A DNA stretch of 64,000 bases from Nomia melanderi (taxonomy: Eukaryota > Arthropoda > Insecta > Hymenoptera > Halictidae): the NCBI RefSeq assembly GCF_051020985.1, contig NC_135001.1:12765896-12829895 (forward strand). The letters are read 5' to 3'. Under the pieces are notes generated by a model, which saw only the letters and a list, made by a program, of their open reading frames with translations, ran no database searches and was not told the DNA's origin. Below, one piece after another: positions 13,701 through 26,130 of the stretch; position 1 is the first letter of the stretch, and each line of letters begins with the position of its first letter. A program made the translations under genes and the position numbers.

Positions 13701-15515
13701 TAACTTTAAAATATATTGCTGCACAAATGCTGTTGCTGTATTATAGATATACGGCGCTGATGAATGTGAAAACTTTAGTTCGTATTTCACGTTCTTATCT
13801 ACTATCCTCAAAATATATGTTTACTGCTTGCCGAACAAAGAGTCGGTTAAACAATATAAAAATCATAAATAAATAACCTTGAACCTTCTACTGGATTTGC
13901 GCTGACTATATCGTGTCGAGGTACAGATCACACCGTGTAAGTGTTTACAAATATGGCGAATCAGTATGACCCTGTAATAAACGTCGAGAAACTCATTTGA
14001 CGGGTTTTGACAACAACGCTATCCTTTTACGTATCCGCACGAAAATACTTTAAGCCATTCGCGATATCTCACATCTATTGTGCCTCCCTAACCTTGCGGC
14101 CCAAATTCTTTAAATCCCCTAAAAGTATTACACGTCGTAGTCGACAAGTTTCACTTGGTCAAATAAATACGATAGCGAAAGACGAAGGACAACTTCACTG
14201 AAATGATTAAATTCTCAAAATTCGTATTTTTATTTTTTCTTTGTTACGTTGCTTTATCTGAGTTAATGTTATTTGAAAATAAATACACGTATTTATTGTA
14301 ATGTATTTATTATATGTATATCAATGTATTTGTTATGTGTAAAGACAATTATACGAATTCAAAGTTAGAAATAGTACTGCGAAAACCGCTTAAAATATAA
14401 ACAAAGCATTTGAGGACAATACTGTGAATGAACCGCACGGTAAACTCGAAACGGTAGTTTATAACGATGTCTTTAAAACTGATTCACTTTAAAAATTCAA
14501 CAGTTTTCAAGAAAGGAATATATTCATTAAAAACACGTCGGCAGAAGTGTATCGAATCGATTAGAAGGTTTCCTTTCAAACAACTTAATAGAATGTTAAA
14601 AGTATGTTCGATCAAGGAACTAAAGTTACACGCGATTTAATTGTCTCAGAACCCCAGCGATCCGACGTGGAAATATTTGAACTCGCTAACCTGCCGCGAA
14701 CCAGGTTCTCGATAGTTTCACCGATCGGTGTCAATGGATGTAGGAACGACATTTCTCTTTTTCTTCACCGTTACGCGGCTAGTCACGATTATCGATTGCC
14801 AGGGACGTTCATTAATAATTCAACGCAATATGTTGCATCCGAGGATGGCCACTGAGACTCGGACACTTCGTACTGCGAAAGGAACCTTTACAATCCACGA
14901 AGCACAGACGAGAATGGTGTACTACGAGGTACCGATTTTATTTCACCCTATCACTTGTTTTAAGAAATCAATCCCTCGTCTCGGGGTTTATTTCAACTTA
15001 AATGTTTCTGCTTACGGTATCGCTTTTTGTCGGAATTTTACGAATAAAATTATTATCAAGCAAACTGATGAATTATTCGGACGAATTCAAATAAATTCAT
15101 TTATGAAAATGAGAAAAATTTGTCAAATTATTTACAAAATCAAGTTCCTTAAATAACAGACTGGTTGTTTCCGCTCAAGGGGTTAACTCTGAAACTTCTG
15201 ATAGAACACTGATTTACACAAAAGTAGATAAATCATGAAACATTAACATTAAACCTTGCAATAAAATATTTATTTGTAATATAAATCTAATGTTCCTTTG
15301 TTTTATCACTAATACTAGATGTTGATTTAAATAAAAATTGAACATCTAATAACGACACGAATATGTTTCTGTTATGTAAACATTAAAGTATCACCTGGAC
15401 ATTTCCAGAATTTACCGATGAAAAAAAAAATTTAATGTGTTCCTGTCCAATAAATTACATATTCTTTTAAAAATTCAATATTTCCCCATTTAGCGATCTT
15501 CCACTGGTGCATTAA

Positions 15516-16142
15516 CACTTTATTTACATCAAGCCTATTAATCGGCTTTTCGATTGGTGCTTAACAAGTGATAACCTATTCGCATTACGTTAATTTCAAA
15601 CAAAAGAAATCAAAAAGACATTACGGGATTCCCTTATACTTTGCTTCCAAAGTTACAAAGCTTCGCAAGTAAAAACATACACTCCTACGCGATGATGAAA
15701 ATCATATTGGTGTAGTTAGTGAGTGGTTACCTTGATCGGAAGCGGTAGATAAAGTATTGAAAATGAAGCAAACTAATCGAAAGTAACAACGAACATTTCA
15801 AAAATTAAAAGGTAGATCAGATTTTTGTAATTAGACTGTACATTTATTTTCAAAGAACCAACCTGATTTCTATGCATACCTAACAACTTAAATGTGATCT
15901 GTAACATTTGTAGAGACATTTTACGATTTTAACGCTTTATCTATCGCTCCCGATCAAGCCAACCGTTCACCAAACTACCAACACAGTTTTCGTTATTGCG
16001 TGAAAGTATATATTTTCACTTGCAAAGTTTTGTAACTTTAAGATCGAAGTATAAGGGAATCTCGTAATGCCCTTCTGATTCTTTTTGTTTTAAATCAGCG
16101 TAATTTTAAAAGCCTATCAATAGGCTTGCGATGAATAAAGTG
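15516..16142. mobile_element. Family F fold-back TTAA element with long inverted arms
   Basis: 627 bp flanked by TTAA (15512-15515, 16143-16146). The two ends are inverted copies of one another for roughly 220-250 bp. The sequences CACTTTATT, AAGCCTATT, GATTCCCTTATACTT, AAAGTTACAAA and GATCGG appear in the left arm and, reversed and complemented, in the right arm. About 150 bp of unique spacer lies between. There is no coding frame. A half-copy is at 23271-23374. Confidence 0.85.
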
Positions 16143-16146
16143 TTAA

Positions 16147-19100
16147 GTTTCAGTTTACGTCTGTACGAATTGTTTCTGTCTCCTGGTTTAAAGGAAGATG
16201 TGCAATAAGCCACATATGAAAAAAAAAGAATTGTGAAAGAGGTGAAGGGATCGTTCGAGCGTTGAGGACCGATGCTAGCGTGTGAAAACTTCAAATTACG
16301 CGGCTGAATGCACTGGAAGAAACGCGAGCAGAGAGTCGACCGTTAACCGTTACAATTAATCCCCTCTATCCATCGTCTCGCATCTGAAATCGTAAAACGC
16401 AGACATGCGAATCCATTAGCCGTAAAAGCAAACTTCCGTTGCTTTTCAGTCTACCAAAGATTAATCTCTTTAGTTTACAATCACGTGAAAACAGAATAGG
16501 GCTAATTTATAGCAGAAATCCGAGCAAACCGGATACCAGGGTGAAACGGATACCAATTGTTATTCTTTGAAAATGGTTTCAAATTTTTTAACATCGTTTC
16601 GAATTGGTTCGTTAGCGAGCAATGGCCGCCGCGCATGACTGTTCCTTTAACGTATGAAACTTTCTGTATTTTCAGTGTTGTGATCGTTGTGATGTCATTT
16701 ATATAAGTATAAATATTTAAAACAACATACTTATAGAATTACAGTGCAGTGATAAAACATAGTATATTACATAAGTTAACATAAGTTAATATCAGCTTTC
16801 TGTTAACAGTAATAATAATTATTCGATGACAATGATATTAATAAGTAATATCTGATGTGTGCGAATATTTTTCTCCCATTTATATTCTCTCATTTATAAA
16901 GGCTTCAATTAATTAAATAATTAAAGGATAATATATGTTTATATAATATTTTTCCTTTATATTTTCGATAATTAACTGCAGAACAACATTATGATGGCAT
17001 ACTATTAAATGTTTCAGATATCTGTTACATAATATAATTATAATGTTCTGAACTTTCAAAACTTTCGATCGAAAGTAAACTGTCATCACAGTTTGTTTTC
17101 AATAGAGGATTCCTTTCGATTCGCGCACTTTATTTGGTCATAACTTTCTATTATTTTCCGAAGTTTTCTCTGTCAATCAGCGTTTCCAACGTTGCTTTGT
17201 GATTGATACTTTAGTGACCGGCAACACATGAATGTGATTTCTCTAATCACAAGCTTGTCACATGAAATGAATCTCTCACCTTACGATCTTTTCCCGTTTA
17301 AGCTCATAAAATTGATTTTATCGTTAATAAGTTCTCCGAATAGTAATTATTGTGAAAGTATTAAAATTGCATTTCCTTTTAATTGGCGTGAACTAAATCA
17401 TATTTATATTTGTTTAATTTGAAGTCTTCATAATGAGTTTTACTCGATATTACTAGATAAAGGGTTATAACAGTCATTTCTAAATCACTGTATGTATACG
17501 ATGAAAAATCTTTCTTAATAATAATATTGAGTATTATATACATACTCATATTTTAGTAATTTTCTAATACTTTTGAGATTAATGTCACTTATAAGGTACT
17601 TCTCCATGTGATTTTCTTTATACAATTTTATTTTATACAACTTTATTTGAAACCATTCATTGCCTCAATCGACGTACTCCACAAAACGAGAACTAGATAC
17701 ATTTGACGCAATTGCATACATAATGAACTATAATAATTACTATTCGTTAAATATCCTAGTACCAAAATTCACGAACACTCAAAAAGTGAAGTTAATCACC
17801 TTGACCTATAAACAACTCATTTGTCGTCGAGCCGGCGCAGCTTTGTCCGCCCGAAAGAAAAGAAAATGGCCACCGTCGACGCGTGGACCTAACCAATATC
17901 GAAGTCGCGCGTATACACATTTACTCGCGCGGTTTCGATTCCGTTTTACGAATTCGTTCGATTTATCAAGGAGGAGAATTGACCACGAGAGTTCGTCGCA
18001 CGACGAAAGTGAGAGGGCTTGAGTAACCCGGAAGGATAAAACGAGTTCTTGGTACTTGTTACAGCGAAGGTCCTCAAGAATGCGTGGGCAGGAAACTGTC
18101 GCTGCTCGCTCGATTTACGAGATACGTCGAGATACCAAGAAATTTCGCCGATCGGCATTTGCTCGTTGTTATTCCAACCGCTCACAGGCTAAATCGATTA
18201 GGTACGCTTTTTTTCATTTTCCCTAGATTTTATTGCCAAAGCACTTGGCCAGTATGCACCTTTTTGTGTTAAAAATCGATCTTTTTAACCCTTAAAGAAC
18301 TACGAAGGAATGTAATATAAAAGACTGATAGTCCAATCGACCTATACATGAGAAGTAATTAAAACAAAAGTGTTGATGTATTGTTATTTTTGTTTAATTC
18401 ATTGGTTTATTTTTGGCTTTATCGTTGACACCTGATTTCACGAAAATGCATAGTTCTACATCACTCGTTCTACTGAACTTATTTATACGTATTTAACAGT
18501 TTAATGGATTTGTTTCTAAACAATTGTTGCCAATCATCAAAACACTTATAATCGGTGGCCTGGAACGTATTCATTTGCAAATTTCGTACAAATGTTTCGA
18601 TGAATTCGCAAATTTTCAACCGAATTATGACTAAATACAGTTTTACATGTTGAAATGATGAAAAGTCAGAATATTTTGATAATACGTTTTAAAAGTAATA
18701 AAGCAGAAGCAGTGTTTTGTAACATTTCCTTCGAAGAATGCATTTTTATATTTCCTTACATTTTCAGTTGCGTTAAGTATTTTGTACATTTGTTTACTGA
18801 TTCTTTTTCTAGAGTTAAGGTTTAAAGTTTGACAATTATTCTTATTATTTCTCTGCTGAATATTCTGCTGCATTAAATATCATTTTTGTTCAAACTGATC
18901 TGACACTTTCAGTCGAGCAGTTTATGTCTCTGATAAAATCAAGATCACCGTGATACCTAGCGAGAACTTGATTTAAAGAGCCCTGTTACTGATTTTTATC
19001 GAGCACCATTACAAGGCTGAACACTCGCAAGCCACGAAAGAACATAGGAAACTTTTCCTGGAATTAGTTTTCGGTTGTTAATTCTATCAGATCTTCTTCT

Positions 19101-20784
19101 GACTGAGTCCTATGCAAATTTTGTCTCTTATCCTAATGCACGATTTGTAAAACAGAATAATAAATCTTCCACTCATGAAATTATACCTTGAATATTCACA
19201 ATATATAAAACCTTTTTTTATATTTATTCACATGATTTCAGACAGTTTTCTTACAGATCGAAGACAGAACTCAGTGATTTTTATAGAAATTCCACATTTT
19301 AACAATCCATATCGCGTTTGCGTAATTTCATTAGTCCCCAGAGGTAAACATACAAGGAAAAAGAGAATGCTTAATTCTAACGAATTTTTGTCTTGCCAAA
19401 AAGTAGTACATTCAACAATAAAACTAAATACAGAACTATATTTTACATCCAAAACAATTGCTTCCACAATTTGCCAGGAGCAAATGCTTAGATATACGTC
19501 ACGAAGATAAAAGTATAAATGATCTTTGCCAAAAATGGCAGCATTAGATGATAAACATCTCGCCAAAAGATCTAATCTACCCAAACATTACAATAAATTT
19601 CGCTATAAGTACACGTATTGTTTCACCGTTGTTTGGGGGCAGAAAAAATCAAGAGAAAAGGGTGACGCAGGGCCGTCACGATCCTGACGTTCGTTTTAAT
19701 CCTTTCCAAATCGATCTCTTTTCAGACCGGTTCCACGGTGGTCTTACATGAATCTACATGCGTGATGTAATATCGTCCGAATCGAAAAATGAAACGAGTC
19801 CGGGGAACGATAGAGTTCGGCTGCCCTGATGAATTCCGCGTGGGCAACGAGATCGGTTCCCTCGCGTGAAAAAAGCGTTCAACGGATTGCGGAAAGTCAA
19901 CAGTTTCACTTTTCATTTTACTTTTCGGTTGGCGACTGACTAATACAGTAGACTCCTGTGTAACGAAGATTTTGCGACCACTACTTTCATACAACCCGAT
20001 TCTTCGTGCAACGCCGTAGGTCAAAATATACAGGAATTTCTTGAATTTCAAAGTGAGGTATGGTGTAGTTGAGCATTACATTACTCTCTTCGCTGTTACC
20101 GATTTCTCCTGTTCCCGGATTCGTTTATTTTTCACAAAACAGAGAATAAAAGTTCGCATAGAATTTGACCAGCAGTTAAGAGAAATGCTTGTGACGGCTT
20201 ATCGCGAACAAGTATTCATGAGTTACTTTATTGTAACTTTAATTTATATTCGACAGGCTTCGTCGCGAAGGAAATTGTGCAGAATAAATTTCACTTTCCG
20301 TTTAACTTTCCAATTAACTGTTAACCCTTCTATTGGCATAATGAATTCGGCTTGTCACAGGATTTATACATCGAAATGGAGAATAACGAGTTGCATTCAC
20401 CAAAAATGTAAAATGCACTGTTGAGTCTATTTTGTTAGTGATCGCTATGCGTCTATAACGATAACAGTGATAGGACGATTAATCACGAAATAAATATTGC
20501 TCTGCACTGGTAACTGTGCATCTTTATGTAAAAATGAAATTTTTAAGAGTATGGTTAGAAAAATAGAATTACAATGGAAAATTGTTTTCCTCAATAAATA
20601 CTATCAGAAGCACTACACCTTGGATATTTTATATATTTCTTCGTACTGCAAGCATTTTTGCGATTTTACACTTTTGAAGTTGCCACAAACACATAAAAAT
20701 TGGAAGTTTACCAATGACCAATTATTGGAGCAACAGAAGTATAAGTTCGACGGTGTTCACTGCTCTACGAAACTAAGAAATATT
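16147..20784. other. Non-coding tract
   Basis: AT-rich, with GC-richer islets near 17.83-18.2 and 19.65-19.9 kb. No recognisable gene. The longest frames (17.66-18.02 and 19.2-19.6 kb) overlap opposite-strand frames and lack domain features. Confidence 0.55.
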
Positions 20785-21011
20785 GCGCTCAAGAGGTGAA
20801 TTCCAATCGCCATTTAATTCAACGCAGTACAATCATGATATTTAAAATTCAATATTAAATTCTTCATAATGTATCAACACATGAAACATTGAAATAAAAT
20901 ATTTCCTTACATTTATGCAAAATTATTCTTTACGTTAGTTGCAAAAAAATATCATTGATATTTCATCAGAAAAGAATAATTAAAATGGAAAACATCATCG
21001 AGTGCGAAGGG
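20785..21011. mobile_element. Family A element, left end eroded
   Basis: Right end ATCGAGTGCGAAGGG then TTAA (21012-21015). The interior (AATATTAAATTCTTCATAAT, ACATGAAACATTGAAA) aligns with 27650-27888. The left end reads TTGCGCTCAAGAGGTGA, a decayed form of the family terminus. Confidence 0.7.
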
Positions 21012-21034
21012 TTAAACTGTCTGCCAGTGAAACA

Positions 21035-21118
21035 ATTGCAATAGAAGTATTAGTTAATAAGCAGACATTGCAATAGAAGTATTAATTGATAAACAGACAT
21101 TTCAGTAGAAATATTCAA
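21035..21118 (+). repeat. 32-bp tandem repeat, about 2.6 copies
   Basis: Units at 21035-21066 and 21067-21098 are nearly identical (ATTGCAATAGAAGTATTA..). A partial third copy follows. Confidence 0.9.
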
Positions 21119-22219
21119 TTGTATTTCTGTTGCAACCACTTGATTGTATAGAGTAAAAACTGTCAACGACTGGTTTAGAGATCGAATCGGTACGCTGGCA
21201 CGCTCGCGGTCCCTTTGAGAATTCACCGGTAGTCCGTGAGGTAACGGGTCGCAGGTGAAATCTTCGGAAACGGTACGAGGGGAGGTAATTAGGGTCAAAC
21301 GGCCGAAGAAACTCGACGTTCAACTTTACGTCGCGAATCCCCGTCCTTGTGAGAGAGCTTTTATAAACGCTATACATTTTTGTAACAGTAACATTCGTAT
21401 AATACGTCACGCATCGTTAGAATAACGTCTTTTTAGAATAAATTCATATAATGGAATGATAATATAAAACATACAATATTGAACGGTTGATAAATAATAT
21501 TTAATACAGTCGATGGTATAACTAATAGTTTTCAACTTCTGCTACCTCAAAAATCACAATATTCCGTAGTAAAATAAATAAGTTTGGTTACAAGTATGGC
21601 CATATTTCGATCTTGTGGATTCAATTGTAACGTATTGAAAATAGGCATGACAAGCCATTTCTGGTCACTTTAAACATTCAACATTGTTATTTCACTGTTA
21701 CATGAAACTAATAATACAAAAAGAAATCTTCGACGAACGAATTTGCGCTGTCGGTCGAAAGTTTGGGACCACTGCGTTGGTTGGTAAAGAAACTCCAGTT
21801 TTGGAAAACAATTATTACTTGAAATTTTTTGTACATAATAACGGAACATAGACATTACACCTCCATCAAATATGAAAACTGAGAAACTAAAAAGTCCGAT
21901 ATATATGAATACTATTATTTAACTTTATTCAAAATGAATTTTCAACTCCTACAACAAGAAATCATTTACACCGAATTACTTTCTATGATTATTTTAATTT
22001 ATTATTATAATATATAATATATCATAATAATATATATTTATAATAATATAATATAATATATTATAATATATTATACATAAAAACCATTTTTAATACATGC
22101 AATCAAACATGCAAATGGTCCCAAACTGTTTACCGACAATCTAAGTTACAACCACATACAAACAACCCCACACTCTTTCATTTCACCGATCACGTATGCA
22201 AAAGTAAATAGCTACTTAC

Positions 22220-22760
22220 CATGATTCCTCGCCAGATTTTTTCGTTTCACGGGAACGTAACACTCCTAGGGTGGAACAGTAGCACCAAGCGAGGAGAAAA
22301 GAACAAAAATAGTTAAGAACTCGTGGCCCGAACGACGAACTCAAGTGAAATACTGTACCGATTCAAGCGAGGAACTAAAAAATATATATATATATAAGAC
22401 AGCCTCTAAAAAGTTCTAAAAGATCGATAGTCAATGATCCAGGATCCACCGCCACATGTTCGAGGAACTGTCACTGGCAACAGTTCGAAAAGCACTGACC
22501 ATAGTGAACGAGAGCCCGCTGTCATTCTCTTTCTGCCCCTCTCTCGTGCTGGCTAGCTGACGTTCTCTTTCTCTTTTCAGCTTTCCGCCTCTCCGTTTTC
22601 CTCTTTCTCACTCTTGACAGAGATCTGTTGACCCCTTCCTCCGATATTTAGTCTTTCGGTAGCCTCATTCACCGGGCCCGAGTCTTTTTCTCTCGTTGTC
22701 CACGTTTTGGTCGAATAGGTAACGATGCACGGCCACGCTGACAAAAATTACCGCAACGTA
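22220..22760 (-). promoter_or_regulatory. Candidate first exon and promoter of a minus-strand gene
   Basis: A GC-richer 0.5-kb island ends on the minus strand at GGAATCATG|GTAAGTAG. That is a consensus donor whose last exon codon would be ATG (22222-22220), a layout seen in genes whose 5' leader exon carries only the start codon. The island is GA-rich on this strand (22500-22660). I could not find the next exon at lower coordinates, so the gene, if real, has a long first intron or lies elsewhere. Confidence is low. Confidence 0.3.
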
Positions 22761-22868
22761 AACTACACCGTGGATGTCGCTCGGTGGTCTGGAGCATGTA
22801 ATTAGAGGAAAAAAATGTAGATTTGAAGGTGAAGTCTGTACAGTAAATGTCCTTAAATCTAGTGTTAA

Positions 22869-23266
22869 AATTAAGTTTTAACTACCGGACGGATCATTAA
22901 CCTATTCTTGATTTTTTCGTTTTGCAATTGTCGGAAAGGTAACAGTTACTTTCGGGGGGAATTATCAAAGAAATTGATACAGCAACATGCAAAGTGAATT
23001 GTGAATCAATTAGAATCTTAATAGATGCACCCTTAAGGTCCCACGCGGGTGAAACTTGCGGCAATGCAGGCATCGCTACAAGTGATAGATTTGAGTCTTC
23101 CAAAGTTTCATGATACATGTTGCACTCAAAAAGAAAGTGGAAAAGGCTCAAACCCATCGCTTGTAGCGATGCCTACATCGCCGCATGTTTCAGCGTGTAT
23201 AGGGACCTTTAAAGTTTCTCTAGAAGAATTTAAACAAGTTAATTTGACTGCTTGGTAGTTCTAGTG
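22869..23266. mobile_element. Family E TTAA element with an internal hairpin
   Basis: Follows TTAA at 22865-22868. Ends CTTGGTAGTTCTAGTG before TGAA (23267-23270). The left terminus (AACTACCGGACGG) is a diverged inverse of the right. An inner inverted repeat of about 65-80 bp (arms near 23033-23100 and 23137-23215, both with GGCATCGCTACAAG or its complement) explains the similar-looking ORFs on opposite strands. Confidence 0.7.
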
Positions 23267-23270
23267 TGAA

Positions 23271-23374
23271 AGTTATAAAGCTTTACAAGTAAAAACATAC
23301 ATTCCTACGCGATACGGAAAACTGTATCGGTCGTGTGGAAATGGTTATCCCGATCACAAGTGGTCGCTATAGTG
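23271..23374. mobile_element. Family F half-element
   Basis: AGTTATAAAGCTTTACAAGT, AAAAACATACATTCCTACGC and ATCCCGATCACAAGTGG match the inner arm of the 15516-16142 element. Confidence 0.7.
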
Positions 23375-23378
23375 TAAA

Positions 23379-23587
23379 CACTAGAACTGTCAGGTGGGGC
23401 GGAATGACTAATACCTGATTTCTTCTTTCCCAATTATTGAAAAGGGATAAATACTTCTTTGACGGATTGTTGAAGTAGATAGGTAATATGCAACTGAAAC
23501 GTAAGATGATTGGAATTTTAATGAATGCAATGTTGTGGTCTGTATGAAAATGTTAAGGAAGGTCAGTTTAAGTGTTTAGTTCTAGTG
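23379..23587. mobile_element. Family E TTAA element
   Basis: 209 bp. Starts CACTAGAACTGTCAGG after TAAA (23375-23378) and ends GTTTAGTTCTAGTG before TTAA (23588-23591). The termini are inverted. Confidence 0.75.
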
Positions 23588-24978
23588 TTAAATGAAAATA
23601 CATAGAAAATACTATTGTAACTGATAGAAGAATAATTTTGGGATTTTTTTCTTGTAATTCTATTCTGGTTACTTCGATATTTATTATAATTGCCTTTTTG
23701 GTAAAGGTACAAGCTTTAAATCTCTTTTAATGATAGTTTATCCTACTGTAAGTATTTATTATTTATTTATTAACGAATGAGTTTTTAGAATGTACTTGTT
23801 AAATGTCCCCATCGTTAACCTATTACATTAATTGCGACATTAACATTAAAACTTACACTTCTACTAAGGTAAAATTGACCCAGATTTTATAATTATTTAA
23901 ATTATGAAGGCGTTTCTGCGAGAGACTTTAAGTTAAATTTGTGTATTTGTAGATACAGAACTGGCAGACCCTTCGAATCTCAAGAAACGTATTGTTTCAA
24001 TTTAAAAAAAAAATCACTTTAAAAGTCACTCCAATTGTTCGGTAGATTTAACGTAGATTTAAAACTAACTAAATGAAGCATTGACATAACTCTTTTATCT
24101 AAAGTACAGAACGTCATTTTTCTTTCTGATAATTGTAATGGAAATTATGCGATACATTAAGTCAATGAAAATAGTTTTAAAACTCTACTTTTTATTTCTT
24201 ACAAAAGGAAAGTCAAAACTTTTGCATCAACTCAATACTAATTTATAACTAGACCACTGACATCTTTTGCTACCTCATTATCTTTCATTCAAATGCAGCT
24301 GTTTGCCAGACTTCATCGTCAACGTGTATTCTACATATCGGTGTTTACTTTTAATAAAATAATATTTCTACCATTAATTAAAATTTTACATGAATTCATC
24401 TGTAGTTTAATATATCAGATATTTCTGCTAGTAAAAATATCTGTTTTACGTAAATTGAATGTAAAACACGTTAGTTTATATTTAAATAGATTTTAATTAC
24501 CTATTAAACCGTAAAACGATAAACGCACGCAACGCAGTGTGAAACAAGAAATGAAAGGTGAACGAAAATAATTATATGCAAAAATGTTGATGCAACGACG
24601 TAAAAACGGACTATTACGCGCACGTGTAAATATTGTATAATGTTGCCGTTTTGCATCAAAATATCAACACAAGCTAGCACAAAAAATCGAAAAGCCTTCA
24701 AGTATTGTGTAATCTGACTATACGTAGATATAACTCTCTTGCAGTAAGATTTTCAATCTAATCGACAAAACAATTAAAAATAAATATTGAATTAAAGTAA
24801 ATAATAAACATCGATATTAAATTCAAAAGAACCTTTTCGCAACATAAACGCATTTAAATCGTAAGGGAAAAAATTCTTAACAACTTCAACCAGAAAAATT
24901 CACGACAAAAGAAACGCTTTCACCAAAATCAATGATACGAAACTTCAAAGAACATAGAATTGTTTATTTTAAGCTTAA

Positions 24979-25254
24979 CACTAAATCGACACTTTGTGTA
25001 TATCTATTCCTATCGTAACCAGTCAAATAATTGGATATAAAATAACGGTAAGCAAATGAAACGATGAATTTTTCTTAGTGGAAACAGAAACACAAGGAAA
25101 GGCAAATATTGAAAAATTGATTGATCGGACAATATAAGGATTGATATACAGTTAAGTGGACGAAAGAAAATACAGAGTTTTATATGAAATTTGAAAACTA
25201 TTTAAAATTTTATTATAAAATTATGAAAATTGTCAGAGGCCGGTATGTTTAGTA
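24979..25254. mobile_element. Family D TTAA element (MITE)
   Basis: 276 bp between TTAA (24975-24978, 25255-25258). The termini CACTAAATCGACACTTT and reverse TACTAAACATACCGGCC are inverted. The interior matches 38966-39198 (CGTAACCAGTC, AATTGAAAAA). Confidence 0.8.
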
Positions 25255-25794
25255 TTAAAGATACTCCAAGCATTCGTAAATCAGTCAGTAAACTTACGAA
25301 CGAAGTGAACACAAAATTTTGAATTTCATCGAGTGGAATTTGTTTGAGGCAGTGCTGCGAAAAGTCCAACATTGCCTATCGTTCTCCGCTGGCAGTTGGT
25401 TCGCGGTGGTTGTCAGTGTCGTTTTGACACTGACAACGGACCCCAATCGGCGGCGCGGTAAATGGGAACGCGAGAGTGAAACGGCGATCCAGCAATCTAC
25501 ATCGGCTGACTAGAACAGCGTTTCCCAACCTCTGCGTCATGCACACCTTCTCAATGGTTCTTTTCAACGTTAAACGTTATTTACAACCAATTTTATTGTT
25601 AACGCGGTACTGAATATTGAATACCGTGGTGGTCACCTGGTGATAAGCAAATCGAATTGCTATAATTCGTTCAATTAAACGATGATTATTTTGAAAACTT
25701 TTCTGGGTTATTAACATTAATATTTTTGAATTTTAATTAATAATTTGGTTTGAAAATTTGATTTAATATTCTCTGTTTTTCTTTGTTCATTTAA

Positions 25795-25970
25795 CATTAA
25801 ATACATTTCTATATTATGCGATTAATCAGTTTCTTAGTGTCTTCCTTTCTTCTTGTTTCTGTTTTCACTAAGAACAATTGACTGTCGAACTTGTTTATTT
25901 TTATTTTGCAACGAGTTATTCGATTGGTTACTTTAGAAATAGATGTGTATAAATGCCGGTACATTTAGTA
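25795..25970. mobile_element. Family D TTAA element
   Basis: TTAA at 25791-25794 and 25971-25974. Left CATTAAATACATTTC and right GCCGGTACATTTAGTA are inverted. Confidence 0.7.
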
Positions 25971-25974
25971 TTAA

Positions 25975-26126
25975 TAAAACCTAATCCATCTTATTTAATC
26001 ATTTAAATGATTCGTTTCCAATAAGAAAAATTTCTCGTCTGTGTTTACCTTTATTTTATAACTAAGTGATTTGGTCAGTTACGGTAAGTGAGTATAAGTA
26101 TATACAAAGTGTCGGTACGTTTAGTG
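25975..26126. mobile_element. Family D element, partial tandem copy
   Basis: Shares its left TTAA with the preceding element and ends GTGTCGGTACGTTTAGTG before TTAA (26127-26130). The flank after each right end (TAATAA..AAAACCTAA) is repeated, so it arose by a local duplication. Confidence 0.65.
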
Positions 26127-26130
26127 TTAA

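Larger units (their letters stand above)
7557..15511. other. Non-coding tract
   Basis: AT-rich with GC-richer islets near 9.9-10.1, 11.5-11.95 and 14.6-14.9 kb. The islets contain frames on both strands without recognisable domains. Fragments of families B and C are scattered through it. Confidence 0.55.

Noticed and set aside
22897..23258. Two similar ORFs on opposite strands (both with SLVAMP)
   Set aside because: They are explained by the inverted repeat inside a family E element, not by duplicated genes.
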